Shown: piece after piece, positions 53,701 through 62,628 of the stretch
Layout of the letters: every line of letters begins with the position of its first letter
Position numbering within the stretch: the stretch's first letter is position 1
Origin: UBA117 sp049975245
GTDB taxonomy: Archaea; Methanobacteriota; Methanobacteria; Methanobacteriales; Methanobacteriaceae
Length of the DNA stretch: 64,000 nt
NCBI GenBank assembly: GCA_049975245.1
Contig: JBNGDB010000013.1
Location: forward strand, 1-64,000
Direction: 5' to 3'
The notes under the pieces: generated by a model
What the model was told of the DNA's origin: nothing
The model's database searches: none
Seen by the model: the letters and a program-made list of their open reading frames with translations, nothing else
Position numbers and translations under genes: made by a program

Positions 53701-54107
53701 TTTTCCCCCTCTGATTTATTATAACTAATTTGATGAGTTATAAAAATCAAAAAATCCATCAAATCGATATTTATAATAAATGATCCCCTATTTCATTATT
53801 ATTATATGTTAATATCATTTAATCTTAATAATTATTTCGACTTAATTCTAAAAAAACATTTAAAATATTTAATAGTTCAAAAATTTATTATTTAAAAATT
53901 AATTGCCCAATAAATTCTCAAATTTATAGAAAATTTCTAATAAAGTGAAAATCCATAAAAAAAACATATATTATAAAAGGGAGAATATACTAAGATAATT
54001 AATATAAGTTAATTTTTGATTATTTTTTAACTAATTTTTATTTCTCTAAAAAATCGGTGATGAATAATTAATTATTTCTAGCTTAATTCATAAATAAGGA
54101 AGATAAA
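53701..54107 (+). promoter_or_regulatory. 407-bp gap: FHA promoter region and long DEAD-box helicase leader
   Basis: No coding frame is convincing here. The left end serves the FHA gene; a TATA-like TATTATAAATA (minus strand) lies near 53768-53778. A stronger TATA-like ATATATTATAAAAG at 53966-53979 would start transcripts near 54000 and give the helicase a leader of about 105 bases, rich in T runs. Long leaders on DEAD-box genes are known from cold-responsive archaeal examples. Confidence 0.35.
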
Positions 54108-55412
54108 ATGGATAAAATACAATTTGAAGATATGAATATTTCTTTTGAAATTAAAAAAGCGATTGAAGATTTAGGATATGAAGAACCAAGTCCCATACAA
54201 TCTCTAGCAATTCCTAAAGCTTTAGAAGGAAAAGACATAATTGGTCAAGCTCAAACAGGTACAGGTAAAACCGCGGCATTTGGAATACCAATATTAGAGG
54301 AAATCTATCCTCAAGACAAATCACCACAAGCAATTATCTTATGCCCAACCCGTGAACTTGCAATACAAGTAGCTGAAGAGCTTAGAAAACTTTCAAAGTA
54401 CATGAAAAAAATTAGGATATTACCAATTTATGGTGGTCAACCTATTAACCGTCAGATAAAGTCTTTAAAAAAGGGAGTTCACATTATTATAGGAACTCCT
54501 GGACGAGTAATGGATCATATGCAACGTGGCACTCTTAATTTGAATGGTGTAGACAGAGTAGTATTGGATGAAGCAGATGAAATGTTAGATATGGGTTTTA
54601 GAGAAGATATAGAATTCATATTGAAGGATATACCCCATAGAAAGCAGACACTTCTTTTTTCAGCTACAATGTCTAAGGTTATCTTAAAATTAACTAAAAA
54701 ATACCAAAATAATCCTGAATTATTAAAAGTAGCCCATCACAAACTTACTGTTCCTAAAATCAATCAGACTTACTACGAAGTAAAGGACAAAATGAAACTG
54801 GAGGTACTTTCTAGACTTCTGGATATACATGATATTAATCTGGCTCTTGTATTTTGTAATACTAAAAGAAGAGTTGATCGATTGGTTAGAGATCTTGAGA
54901 CCCGCGGTTATCTGGTGGGAGGAATTCATGGAGATCTTAGCCAGCGCCAAAGGGATAATGTTATGTCTAAGTTTAGGAACGGTAAAATAGATATTCTTGT
55001 GGCAACTGATGTAGCTGCTAGGGGAATAGATGTTCCTGATGTAGAAGCTGTTTTTAACTATGATGTCCCTAATGATGATGAATACTATGTTCACCGAATA
55101 GGTAGAACCGGTCGCGCAGGTAAAAAAGGAAGCGCATTCACCTTTGTATCGGGAAAAGAAATCTATAAACTTAGGGATATTCAGAGGTACACTAAAACTA
55201 AAATTAAACAAGAAAAAATACCTTCCATTAAAGATATAGAGAAAATAAAGAAAAATTTACTGTTGGATAAAATTAAAACAAGTATTGAAGAAGATGATCT
55301 AAAGAAATACATCCATCTGATTGAGGGACTAATAGAAATAGGTTATAATTCTGTAGATATTTCTGCAACACTTCTAAAAATGGTGATGAAAGAAGAAAAA
55401 ATTAATGTTTAA
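54108..55412 (+). CDS. DEAD-box RNA helicase
   Basis: 434 residues with all motifs: AQTGTGKTAAF (I), PTRELAIQV (Ia), TPGRVMDHM (Ib), DEADEML (II), SATMSK (III), VFCNTKRRVDRL (IV), TDVAARGIDVP (V) and HRIGRTGRAG (VI). It probably unwinds structured RNA, as CshA/DeaD-like proteins do. A short basic C-terminal extension contains IKKNLLLDKIKTSIEEDD. Its stop overlaps the convergent transporter stop by 4 bp. Confidence 0.93.
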   Translation: MDKIQFEDMNISFEIKKAIEDLGYEEPSPIQSLAIPKALEGKDIIGQAQTGTGKTAAFGIPILEEIYPQDKSPQAIILCPTRELAIQVAEELRKLSKYMKKIRILPIYGGQPINRQIKSLKKGVHIIIGTPGRVMDHMQRGTLNLNGVDRVVLDEADEMLDMGFREDIEFILKDIPHRKQTLLFSATMSKVILKLTKKYQNNPELLKVAHHKLTVPKINQTYYEVKDKMKLEVLSRLLDIHDINLALVFCNTKRRVDRLVRDLETRGYLVGGIHGDLSQRQRDNVMSKFRNGKIDILVATDVAARGIDVPDVEAVFNYDVPNDDEYYVHRIGRTGRAGKKGSAFTFVSGKEIYKLRDIQRYTKTKIKQEKIPSIKDIEKIKKNLLLDKIKTSIEEDDLKKYIHLIEGLIEIGYNSVDISATLLKMVMKEEKINV

Positions 55413-56314
55413 TCATTTTTATACAAAATTATAACCCCTGATAACATGAGAACTCCCAATAACAACTGAGTTAAACCCAGAGGTTCTCCAAGAACAAAAT
55501 ATGCTGTTACGGCCCCGAATAATGAACTGAAGGCGAATATAGAACCTGTTCTAGTGGAACCTATCTCTCGTATAGCAAAATAGATTAATACCAGTGAAAA
55601 ACTTACACAGACCATGCTTATAAAAAGTAGCAGTGGAATTATCCTCAGGGGTAGAGAGAAATTTAATCCCAGGGATATAGCAATTATTAATAATATTAAT
55701 CCTCCAATAGCACATTTTAGTGCAGTTACGAATATTATATTCTCTTTTTTACTTAGAAATTTACTTAAACTAGTATCCAAACTCCAAAAGAAAGTTGCTG
55801 CTATAACCATCAGATTTCCATATAAACTGGGATCTAAGGAAAAATTTTGTAAATTGTTGGTACTCAAAAAAATTGCTCCAACTAAAATAAATGAAAACCC
55901 AAATATGTCCTTTAAATTAACTTTTTCTTTTAAAAAGAAGACTCCAATTATGATTATAAAAAGTATTTCAACATTAGCCAACAGAGCAGCATTAACTGCG
56001 GTGATCTGATTTAAACCAATTAAATATATGGCCGGTGCAAGAACTGTTCCGAAAATAGCTGTTAAAAATAGTATAAAATAGTCTTTACGTTTTATATACT
56101 TCTCAACGTCTGCTTCCCAATTAATAAAATTTAATATAATTTTATTTAAAGGAGAAAAACGTATAAAAAATAGGAAAATTGCTGCAATAAAGTATGTTAG
56201 AGCTGCCAGGGCCAAGGGATGTAAATAATTGAGTAATGTTTTATCTAAGGAGAACCATACCCCGAATAACAGTGAAACCATTAATGCACTTAAATATCCC
56301 CAAAAACGTTTCAT
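55409..56314 (-). CDS. EamA-family (DMT) membrane transporter
   Basis: 301 residues with ten helices in two EamA repeats; LNQITAVNAALLANVEILFIIIIGVFFLKEKVNLKDIFG and IREIGSTRTGSIFAFSSLFGAVTAYFVLGEPLGLTQLLLG are the paired signature ends. It likely exports or imports a small metabolite; the substrate is not predictable. Convergent and overlapping with the RNA helicase; nothing else links them. Confidence 0.8.
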   Translation of the reverse strand: MKRFWGYLSALMVSLLFGVWFSLDKTLLNYLHPLALAALTYFIAAIFLFFIRFSPLNKIILNFINWEADVEKYIKRKDYFILFLTAIFGTVLAPAIYLIGLNQITAVNAALLANVEILFIIIIGVFFLKEKVNLKDIFGFSFILVGAIFLSTNNLQNFSLDPSLYGNLMVIAATFFWSLDTSLSKFLSKKENIIFVTALKCAIGGLILLIIAISLGLNFSLPLRIIPLLLFISMVCVSFSLVLIYFAIREIGSTRTGSIFAFSSLFGAVTAYFVLGEPLGLTQLLLGVLMLSGVIILYKND

Positions 56315-56465
56315 TTTTCACCATTTGTACGATTACAAAATATTATTTATCATTAAAAGTCATTAATCATTAAAAGAACGTATTTTAAATATTATCTGTA
56401 TAGGATCGCCCCATAAAATAAGGAATTAATTAATGATTTATTTTTATTAAAATTTTAGGACTGAT

Positions 56466-57179
56466 TTACTCTTTTTCCCATTTACTTCTAAATTTTTTCT
56501 TTTCTTCACTGGTCATCCAATGACTACCATCACAAAATGGCTTATTGTCAGATTTGCCACATCTACATAACGTCATTCTATTTCTAACTTCATATGTACT
56601 TCCATCTACCGATTCGACTGGAATAAATCCTCTTACCCATATAGGGCCTTCACAGCTCTTTTGAGGATCTTGGATTAAAACTATAGATGGTTTAAATGGA
56701 GGTTCCATTAATTCTCCTGTTTCTTTATCCCATAAAACTAGTCTTCCAGATGGACATATAGTTGCTTCTTCAATAGCAGTCTTTTCGTCTTCTGGATCAT
56801 CTGATTGAATCAAGTTCCTGATGCCTCCCGCTCTTAAACAAAAACGTGAATGGTCACAGAATTCCCATACATCTGTTAATTTCAATTTTTTACCTTCAAA
56901 TACTTTGGCACGTTCTTGGTACGGTCGGCGACTGGCATTTTCAGTACCATCAAAATTTACTTTTGAATGGGTTCCATCACAAAAAGGTTTATTTTTGGAT
57001 TTTCCACATCTACACAGACTATATGTATCTTTTAAAGGATATTCTATATCAGATATCCATTCCCGGGTGTGACCCTCCTCATCAGTTACAATTTTCTTTT
57101 CAGATAAGGGTATCCCACCAAAAACAAGGTATGGACCATCTTTCAATATTTTAATCTTCATTTCATCCTTTTTTACCAT
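56466..57179 (-). CDS. Tandem CDGSH iron-sulfur protein
   Basis: 237 residues with two CDGSH sites, CRCGKSKNKPFCDGTH about residues 53-68 and CRCGKSDNKPFCDGSH about 208-223, each binding a [2Fe-2S] cluster through three cysteines and one histidine. Between them WEFCDHSRFCLRAGG and ICPSGRLVLWD resemble a divergent [4Fe-4S] domain. Role in electron or cluster transfer is unknown. The ATG at 57179 follows AAGGGGTTATAAA; an internal ATG at 57161 after AAGGATGAA is also possible. Confidence 0.85.
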   Translation of the reverse strand: MVKKDEMKIKILKDGPYLVFGGIPLSEKKIVTDEEGHTREWISDIEYPLKDTYSLCRCGKSKNKPFCDGTHSKVNFDGTENASRRPYQERAKVFEGKKLKLTDVWEFCDHSRFCLRAGGIRNLIQSDDPEDEKTAIEEATICPSGRLVLWDKETGELMEPPFKPSIVLIQDPQKSCEGPIWVRGFIPVESVDGSTYEVRNRMTLCRCGKSDNKPFCDGSHWMTSEEKKKFRSKWEKE

Positions 57180-57389
57180 TTTATAACCCCTTTAGAATTT
57201 AAGGATAATTAGCAGTTAAAATAGTTTTAAATAGACTGTATGACGTTATTATTGCTCAAAACCGCTTTTTTAAGTTAATTATAATAATATCTTAATTCAG
57301 TCTCTTATAAATTTTAACCTTTAAATTGTTATATATAGTTTATAAATCGATATATAAAATTAGAGTATTTTAATTTTTGAAGGAAATGA

Positions 57390-58229
57390 TTAAATAAGTA
57401 AATCTGCTATATATGGCGATCCTAGGGCAAATGCAACGAAAACAATGCCCATACCTATTTTAATTCTTTTAGATACTATTTTAGTATTGATCATGGAGTA
57501 ATTTTTTAAAAGGGAAATTGCACTAAATAAAAAAATTCCTATAGCAATTAAAAGTATTGCTAGGTAAAATATATTAAAAATTCCAATAAAATAGAGAATA
57601 GGACTGGTTAAACTGGAAAGGATCATGAAAATTGCCGCTAAAACTGATGCTTTTTTATTTCCATAGACTATGGGAAAGGTGGTGGCTCCTTCTTCTTTAT
57701 CTCCTTGTAGATCTTCCATATCTTTTACAATTTCACGAGCCATTGTCATCAAAAATGCGAAAAATCCTAAATAAATTGAGATTAAAATTTCTCCAACAAC
57801 TACACCCCCAAAAACAAAACATAAACCTGTTAAAAAAGAAATACTTAAATTTCCTATAATGCACTTTCTTTTAAGAGTATAAGCGTAGTATATCATCAAA
57901 ATTGAGCTTAATAATGCAATCATACCCGGTAAAAAATCTATTGTAAATGCTATAGCAATTCCCACCATAAATAGTGCCAGTGAGTAAATACCAGCTACCT
58001 TTAGGGGAATCCTGCCTGAGGGAATTGGTCTTTCTGGTTTGTTTATTGCATCTATTTTGTGATCAAAATAATCATTTATAGAATTACCTGCTCCTGTAAC
58101 TATGAAAACGACACTACAGGCTAAAAAAACATCTAAACTAAAATTACCTGCAATGATAGCTACCAAAATAACAGCTATAACCGCCATCAATGCATTCCAA
58201 GGCCTTAATATTTCCAAATAGGCATTCAT
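57390..58229 (-). CDS. Digeranylgeranylglyceryl phosphate synthase (UbiA family)
   Basis: About 279 residues, eight to nine helices. Prenyltransferase aspartate motifs NSINDYFDHKIDAINKPERPIPSG and DMEDLQGDKEEG bind the prenyl diphosphate through Mg. It adds the second geranylgeranyl chain to the glycerol backbone of archaeal lipids, upstream of the reductase at 22 kb. The frame opens at GTG 58238; the ATG at 58229 is preferred. It stands alone in its orientation, with no Shine-Dalgarno of note. Confidence 0.85.
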   Translation of the reverse strand: MNAYLEILRPWNALMAVIAVILVAIIAGNFSLDVFLACSVVFIVTGAGNSINDYFDHKIDAINKPERPIPSGRIPLKVAGIYSLALFMVGIAIAFTIDFLPGMIALLSSILMIYYAYTLKRKCIIGNLSISFLTGLCFVFGGVVVGEILISIYLGFFAFLMTMAREIVKDMEDLQGDKEEGATTFPIVYGNKKASVLAAIFMILSSLTSPILYFIGIFNIFYLAILLIAIGIFLFSAISLLKNYSMINTKIVSKRIKIGMGIVFVAFALGSPYIADLLI

Positions 58230-58375
58230 GATAAACACTGGATCTTAACTAATCATTAGCTAAAAATATAAGACTAAATAATTTTCTAAAAATAAAAAAG
58301 TGGATTAATCCACTTTATGTTATTATATTCTTTATTATACTCATATTAGAAAAATTATAATAAAATTTTTCAAGT

Positions 58376-58645
58376 TTACATCAATCTTCGAATATCAGAA
58401 ACTTCGATATTACCAATTTCTTCTATTTTTGCCAGATTTGCTTCAACTTCTTCTGTTCCGCCTTCTTCATCTCCAACAATCACAGTAACAATCAAAGCTA
58501 CTAATCCAAAAGCTACTGGTTCTTCCTCAATCTTATGCAATTCTGTTGATTCAGGAATTGAATTTTCTATTTGTTCTTTTATTTTTTTTAAATCGACATC
58601 AGGACTTTCAGGCATTAATCTAATTGTTGCTACTACTTCTCCCAT
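58376..58645 (-). CDS. ef1b: Elongation factor 1-beta (aEF-1beta)
   Basis: 89-residue nucleotide-exchange factor for aEF-1alpha, a small ferredoxin-like fold (MGEVVATIRLMPESPDVDL...KIEEEPVAFGLVALIVTVIVGD...ISDIRRLM-type ending EVSDIRRLM). The length is standard. GGAGGTAAT precedes the ATG. It lies downstream of a zinc-ribbon protein and MfnE on the same strand and may share their transcript. Confidence 0.93.
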   Translation of the reverse strand: MGEVVATIRLMPESPDVDLKKIKEQIENSIPESTELHKIEEEPVAFGLVALIVTVIVGDEEGGTEEVEANLAKIEEIGNIEVSDIRRLM

Positions 58646-58786
58646 TGTATTACCTCCAATTATAATTAAATCAGTAATTTAATATTAAAAATATTAGATT
58701 AAATTATCCAGTATTTGCATTTACAAGAGTTGTTAATCTAAATTTAAAATTAGTGGTTTAATCTTTCGTAATAATGATTTATTAAT

Positions 58787-58948
58787 TTATGGACCTTTAA
58801 ATCCGCATTTACATGTGTAAATATGTCCGAATGTTCTGCATTTCTGACAACGGTATATGGTTTCTTCGCACATGGGGCATGTGAATTTGACGTAGGTCTC
58901 TACCATAGGGATTTCTTGTTTACATGAAGTGCATTCTATTTTTTCCAT
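58787..58948 (-). CDS. Small zinc-ribbon protein (HVO_2753-like) beside aEF-1beta
   Basis: 53-residue protein with four cysteine pairs (CTSC, CPMC, CQKC, CKCG), two zinc ribbons of the rubredoxin-knuckle kind. The gene starts directly at the MfnE stop, with AGAGGTGATT as ribosome site. Small zinc-finger proteins of this type are conserved beside aEF-1beta in many archaea, and the Haloferax HVO_2753 protein is the studied member. Molecular function unknown; RNA or ribosome association is plausible. Confidence 0.8.
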   Translation of the reverse strand: MEKIECTSCKQEIPMVETYVKFTCPMCEETIYRCQKCRTFGHIYTCKCGFKGP

Positions 58949-59611
58949 CTAATCACCTCTAATAAATGTGTATTTTAATGTATTGTTTTTACCTTTACTC
59001 TTACCATCAATTATAGAAATAGCTCTTTTTGGATATTTGCCATTAACAATATGGCAATTTGACTTATATTTTAGTAAAAGTTGTGGTAGTGCTTCATCAA
59101 TTGATGTCTCACCAAAAGATAGTAGTTTTTTTGCACTTATATTTTTTATAAGTTTCGCATCAGTTGACGATGGATCTTCAGAATATATACCATCAACATC
59201 TGTTGCAATTATCAGTTTAGTTTCTAGTAGATGTGATATATAAAATGATAGGGAATCTGAAGTAACTTTCCAAGAATGTTTTAATGGATCGAGAAATTCA
59301 ATTATATATGAAGGTAATAAAATGGGAAGTTTTGATTCCTTTATCAAGTTTTTTGCATCTTCAATTGAATATACTGCTTCAGCCCCATTTATTTTATCTG
59401 CAAGGAGAATTCCAACTATATCCATGCATTTAATAGCACTTTTATGATTGGATGTTTGGGAAAATCCAATTTTAGTATCATATTTTCTTACCTGGTTGGC
59501 GAAAGTTCCACCCCCACATATTATCAGGACATTTTTGCCAACCATACTTTCACCAAGTTTAATGGCGTTCTCCGGGAATAAACTTCCTCCAACTTTTACT
59601 ACCCAATCCAT
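58949..59611 (-). CDS. mfnE: MfnE, [5-(aminomethyl)furan-3-yl]methyl phosphate kinase
   Basis: 220-residue amino-acid-kinase-fold protein. VVKVGGSLFPE at the N-terminus, IICGGGTFANQVR for the phosphate site, and IIATDVDGIYSEDPSS for the nucleotide site. In methanogens this compact family member makes the activated aminomethylfuran diphosphate for methanofuran, the first C1 carrier of methanogenesis. Its stop is adjacent to the zinc-ribbon ATG. Assignment is by family resemblance. Confidence 0.8.
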   Translation of the reverse strand: MDWVVKVGGSLFPENAIKLGESMVGKNVLIICGGGTFANQVRKYDTKIGFSQTSNHKSAIKCMDIVGILLADKINGAEAVYSIEDAKNLIKESKLPILLPSYIIEFLDPLKHSWKVTSDSLSFYISHLLETKLIIATDVDGIYSEDPSSTDAKLIKNISAKKLLSFGETSIDEALPQLLLKYKSNCHIVNGKYPKRAISIIDGKSKGKNNTLKYTFIRGD

Positions 59612-59707
59612 ATGATCACTACAAAAATTTGTTCATTATTTTAAAAATTAAGTTCCATTAAAATGTACCAATGATTGAAATGTTTCATAATATTAATAAG
59701 TATTTCT

Positions 59708-60049
59708 TTATTTTAAGAGCTTAAGATCTTGGGTGATTTTATCTATCTTGTCATCCTCATCAGGCCCGATCCCCAGACAAGTTATGGTGGACTTGGGAAT
59801 TTCTGTGCGACCAGCGTCTCTGACCATGTAAAATGGGATATCAGTACCTTTAAGTAGCTCTTTAATTTGAAAAAGTTCTTCTAAATCCTTAACTTTAACA
59901 ACAACCTTTTTTTCTCCTTCTATTTCCCAGTTTTTTATCTTTTTTTCACTGGCTTTTTTATAGGAACCTAGACTTGCATGACATGCTTGAGCTGCCACTT
60001 TACCTGTACTCATATTAAGGTCACTTCTTATCACTATAACTTGTTTCAT
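59708..60049 (-). CDS. pth2: Peptidyl-tRNA hydrolase 2
   Basis: 113-residue archaeal/eukaryotic Pth2. MKQVIVIRSDLNMSTGKVAAQACHASLGSY carries the catalytic region, and YMVRDAGRTEIPKSTITCLGIGPD the second conserved loop. It releases tRNA from peptidyl-tRNA dropped by ribosomes. GGTGAAAAA precedes the ATG. Probably upstream in the same cluster as MfnE, zinc ribbon and aEF-1beta. Confidence 0.95.
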   Translation of the reverse strand: MKQVIVIRSDLNMSTGKVAAQACHASLGSYKKASEKKIKNWEIEGEKKVVVKVKDLEELFQIKELLKGTDIPFYMVRDAGRTEIPKSTITCLGIGPDEDDKIDKITQDLKLLK

Positions 60050-60263
60050 TTTTTCACCAGTAAACTTAAAAATTCATGTTTGTGATTTTTGACTTTTATT
60101 ACATATTAATTTATTAGTTAAAATCACATCCGTTGCAGATCATGGGCACTAAAATATAATGTAAATGTTCATCAGGATTTAGAACTTTGTCATGACACAT
60201 GCCCTATAACCTATTTTATCTATGACAGAATTAAGAATTTGGTCAAAAAAATGCATAAAAAAA

Positions 60264-60308
60264 CGATAAGTTTAAATAGTATGGAGACACAGTTAAAATT
60301 GAGGTGAT
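60264..60308 (+). promoter_or_regulatory. Histone gene promoter and ribosome site
   Basis: TTTAAATA at 60271-60278 preceded by purine-rich CGATAAG (BRE-like) lies about 37 bp before the histone ATG, and GAGGTGAT at 60301-60308 is a near-perfect Shine-Dalgarno three bases before it. A start near 60301 would give a very short leader, fitting a highly expressed gene. Confidence 0.55.
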
Positions 60309-60311
60309 ATT

Positions 60312-60518
60312 ATGGCTGAATTACCAATAGCACCAGTTGGAAGGATCATAAAAAACGCAGGTGCTCAAAGAATAAGTGATGATGCAAGAGAAGAATTAGC
60401 AAAAGCTTTAGAAGAAAAAGGTGAAGAAATCGCTTTACAAGCTGTAAAACTTGCTAAACACGCTGGAAGAAAAACAGTAAAAGCATCAGACATAGAAATG
60501 GCTGTTAAATCAGCATAA
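60312..60518 (+). CDS. HMf-type archaeal histone
   Basis: 68 residues, a single histone fold: MAELPIAPVGRIIKNAGAQ, RISDDAREELAKALEEKGEEIA, and LAKHAGRKTVKASDIEMAVKS. It matches HMfA/HMfB-type histones that form dimers and wrap DNA into hypernucleosomes. Very short tails, as in Methanobacteriales. The gene is monocistronic: strong Shine-Dalgarno before, T-rich terminator after. Confidence 0.97.
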   Translation: MAELPIAPVGRIIKNAGAQRISDDAREELAKALEEKGEEIALQAVKLAKHAGRKTVKASDIEMAVKSA

Positions 60519-60522
60519 ACCC

Positions 60523-60555
60523 TTTCTTTTTTTTTATTTAATTTTTATTTTTATA
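60523..60555 (+). terminator. Oligo-T terminator after the histone gene
   Basis: Starting about 5 bp after the stop, a CTTTC plus nine-T run and further T clusters follow, with little dyad. This is the standard archaeal terminator and would isolate the histone from the ABCE1 gene. Confidence 0.65.
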
Positions 60556-60771
60556 TTTCCGAAATAAAAATAGATTATAATTTCTTATTATATTTAAAAT
60601 CAAATTATTTTATAACCTATTTTACAATTGAATTTAATATTTGTAAATTAAAAAACTTATATTATATAAGAAATAAAGCTAGTCATTCCTATATATCCTT
60701 AAAAATTTTAAATTTAATCATGTTATTGGGGATTTTAACTAATTTTATTGTGACAATATAATGGTGATAAA

Positions 60772-62550
60772 TTGACAAGAATTGCAATACTAGACCATGA
60801 CCGATGTCAACCGAAGAAATGTAATTATATGTGCATAGAATACTGTCCGGGTGTCCGAATGGAAGAGGACACCATAACCATCGACGAAAAAACAAAAAAG
60901 CCAGTTATATCTGAAGAATTATGTTCTGGATGCGGTATATGTACAAATAGATGTCCTTTTGAAGCTGTGGCCATTATTAATCTTCCGGAAGCACTAGAAG
61001 ATCCAATACATCGTTATGGTCAAAATATGTTTGAATTATTCGGACTTCCCAATATAAAGGAAGGTTCAGTTGTGGGGATTTTAGGACCTAATGGAATAGG
61101 TAAATCAACAATTATACGAATATTATCCGGAGAGCTAAAACCAAACCTTGGTTTTTATGATGAAGAAATAAATTGGGATCAAATAATCTCATATTTTAAA
61201 GGATCCCAACTTCAATCATACTTCGAAAAGTTATCTAAAGGTAATTTAAAAACTGCTCATAAACCACAGATGGTAGATATGTTGCCTAAGTTTGTGGAAG
61301 GAGAAGTGAATTCACTTCTGGAAAAAGTTGACGAAAGAGGTAAACTTGATGAGGTACTGGACACCCTTGAAATTAAACCAATATTAAATAGAGACATATC
61401 CAAGTTAGGTGGTGGGGAACTTCAGAGAGTTGCCATAGCTGCAGCAGTATTAAAAGATGCTGATTTTTATTATTTTGACGAACCAACATCATGGTTAGAT
61501 GTTAAACAGAGATTAAATGCTGTTAAAGTTATAAGATCTCTAGCACAAGAAGGAAAATCCGTTATAGTAATTGAACACGATTTAGCAGCATTAGATGCTA
61601 TATCTGACTATGTGCATATTTTATACGGGCATCCCGGAGCATATGGTGTAGTATCCCATATGAGGGGAGTGAGAGTAGGGATAAATGCATACATAAGCGG
61701 TTTTTTAAGGGAAGAAAATGTTAGGTTTAGAAAAAATGCCATTGAATTTGAAGTTAAACCACCATCTGAAGAAGTGGAAGCAGAATCAATAGCCGAGTAT
61801 TCTACTATAAAAAAGGCATATGATGGTTTTAAATTTGATGCTCAGGAAGGAGAAGTACATTTTAATGAAATTGTTACTGCATTTGGACCTAATGGAATAG
61901 GAAAAACCACTTTTGCCAAAATATTAGCTAATGTAATCAAACCAGACGAAGGTAAAATTAATAAAAAGATTTCAATTGCCTACAAACCACAATATTTATC
62001 CACAAAATTTGAAGGCACCGTACAGGAACTCTTAATAACCACAACCCCCAATTTTGGTACAAATATATTTAAAAGTGAAATAATAAGACCTTTTTCCTTG
62101 GAAAATATAATGGACAAAGAAGTAAAGGATTTGAGTGGTGGGGAACTACAGAGGCTTGCTATAGCCACTACTTTATCGAAAGAGGCAGATATATATCTTT
62201 TTGACGAACCAACAGCATTTTTAGATGTTGAGCAGAGACTAGTGGCCGCCCGGGCCATAAGAAAAATAATTGAAAATCGGCACTGTGCATCAATTATAAT
62301 TGACCACGACATAGTGTTCATAGATTATATATCCGACCGTGCAATGGTTTTTTATGGGGAACCTGGTGTAGAAGGACATGCCATGGCACCTACTAACTTA
62401 CGTTCTTCTATGAATAAATTCCTTTCCGACGTAGGGATTACTTTCCGAAGAGATAAAGAGACTAAAAGACCTAGGGTTAATAAATTTGAAAGTTATCTGG
62501 ACCGTAAACAGAAAGAACAGGGCGAATATTATTATCTTAAGGATAACTAA
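60772..62550 (+). CDS. ABCE1/Rli1 ribosome-recycling ATPase
   Basis: 592 residues. Two N-terminal ferredoxin-type [4Fe-4S] clusters (CQPKKCNYMCIEYCP, CSGCGICTNRCP), then two ABC domains with Walker A GPNGIGKST and GPNGIGKTT, signatures LGGGELQRVAIA and LSGGELQRLAIA, and hinge segments. It splits archaeal ribosomes into subunits after termination. TTG start with GGTGAT four bases upstream. Lies between histone and an aminotransferase. Confidence 0.96.
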   Translation: MTRIAILDHDRCQPKKCNYMCIEYCPGVRMEEDTITIDEKTKKPVISEELCSGCGICTNRCPFEAVAIINLPEALEDPIHRYGQNMFELFGLPNIKEGSVVGILGPNGIGKSTIIRILSGELKPNLGFYDEEINWDQIISYFKGSQLQSYFEKLSKGNLKTAHKPQMVDMLPKFVEGEVNSLLEKVDERGKLDEVLDTLEIKPILNRDISKLGGGELQRVAIAAAVLKDADFYYFDEPTSWLDVKQRLNAVKVIRSLAQEGKSVIVIEHDLAALDAISDYVHILYGHPGAYGVVSHMRGVRVGINAYISGFLREENVRFRKNAIEFEVKPPSEEVEAESIAEYSTIKKAYDGFKFDAQEGEVHFNEIVTAFGPNGIGKTTFAKILANVIKPDEGKINKKISIAYKPQYLSTKFEGTVQELLITTTPNFGTNIFKSEIIRPFSLENIMDKEVKDLSGGELQRLAIATTLSKEADIYLFDEPTAFLDVEQRLVAARAIRKIIENRHCASIIIDHDIVFIDYISDRAMVFYGEPGVEGHAMAPTNLRSSMNKFLSDVGITFRRDKETKRPRVNKFESYLDRKQKEQGEYYYLKDN

Positions 62551-62628
62551 AATGAAAAAAAAATTAAAATCAAGGATTAAATGTTAAAGGGAATAATGGT
62601 ATTATAATCCTTAAAATTATATATAAAT

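Noticed and set aside
60120..60240. Less AT-rich stretch with GGGCA/TGCCC inverted arms, possible small RNA
   Set aside because: Only a five-base stem across a long loop, with no promoter or terminator of its own recognised.
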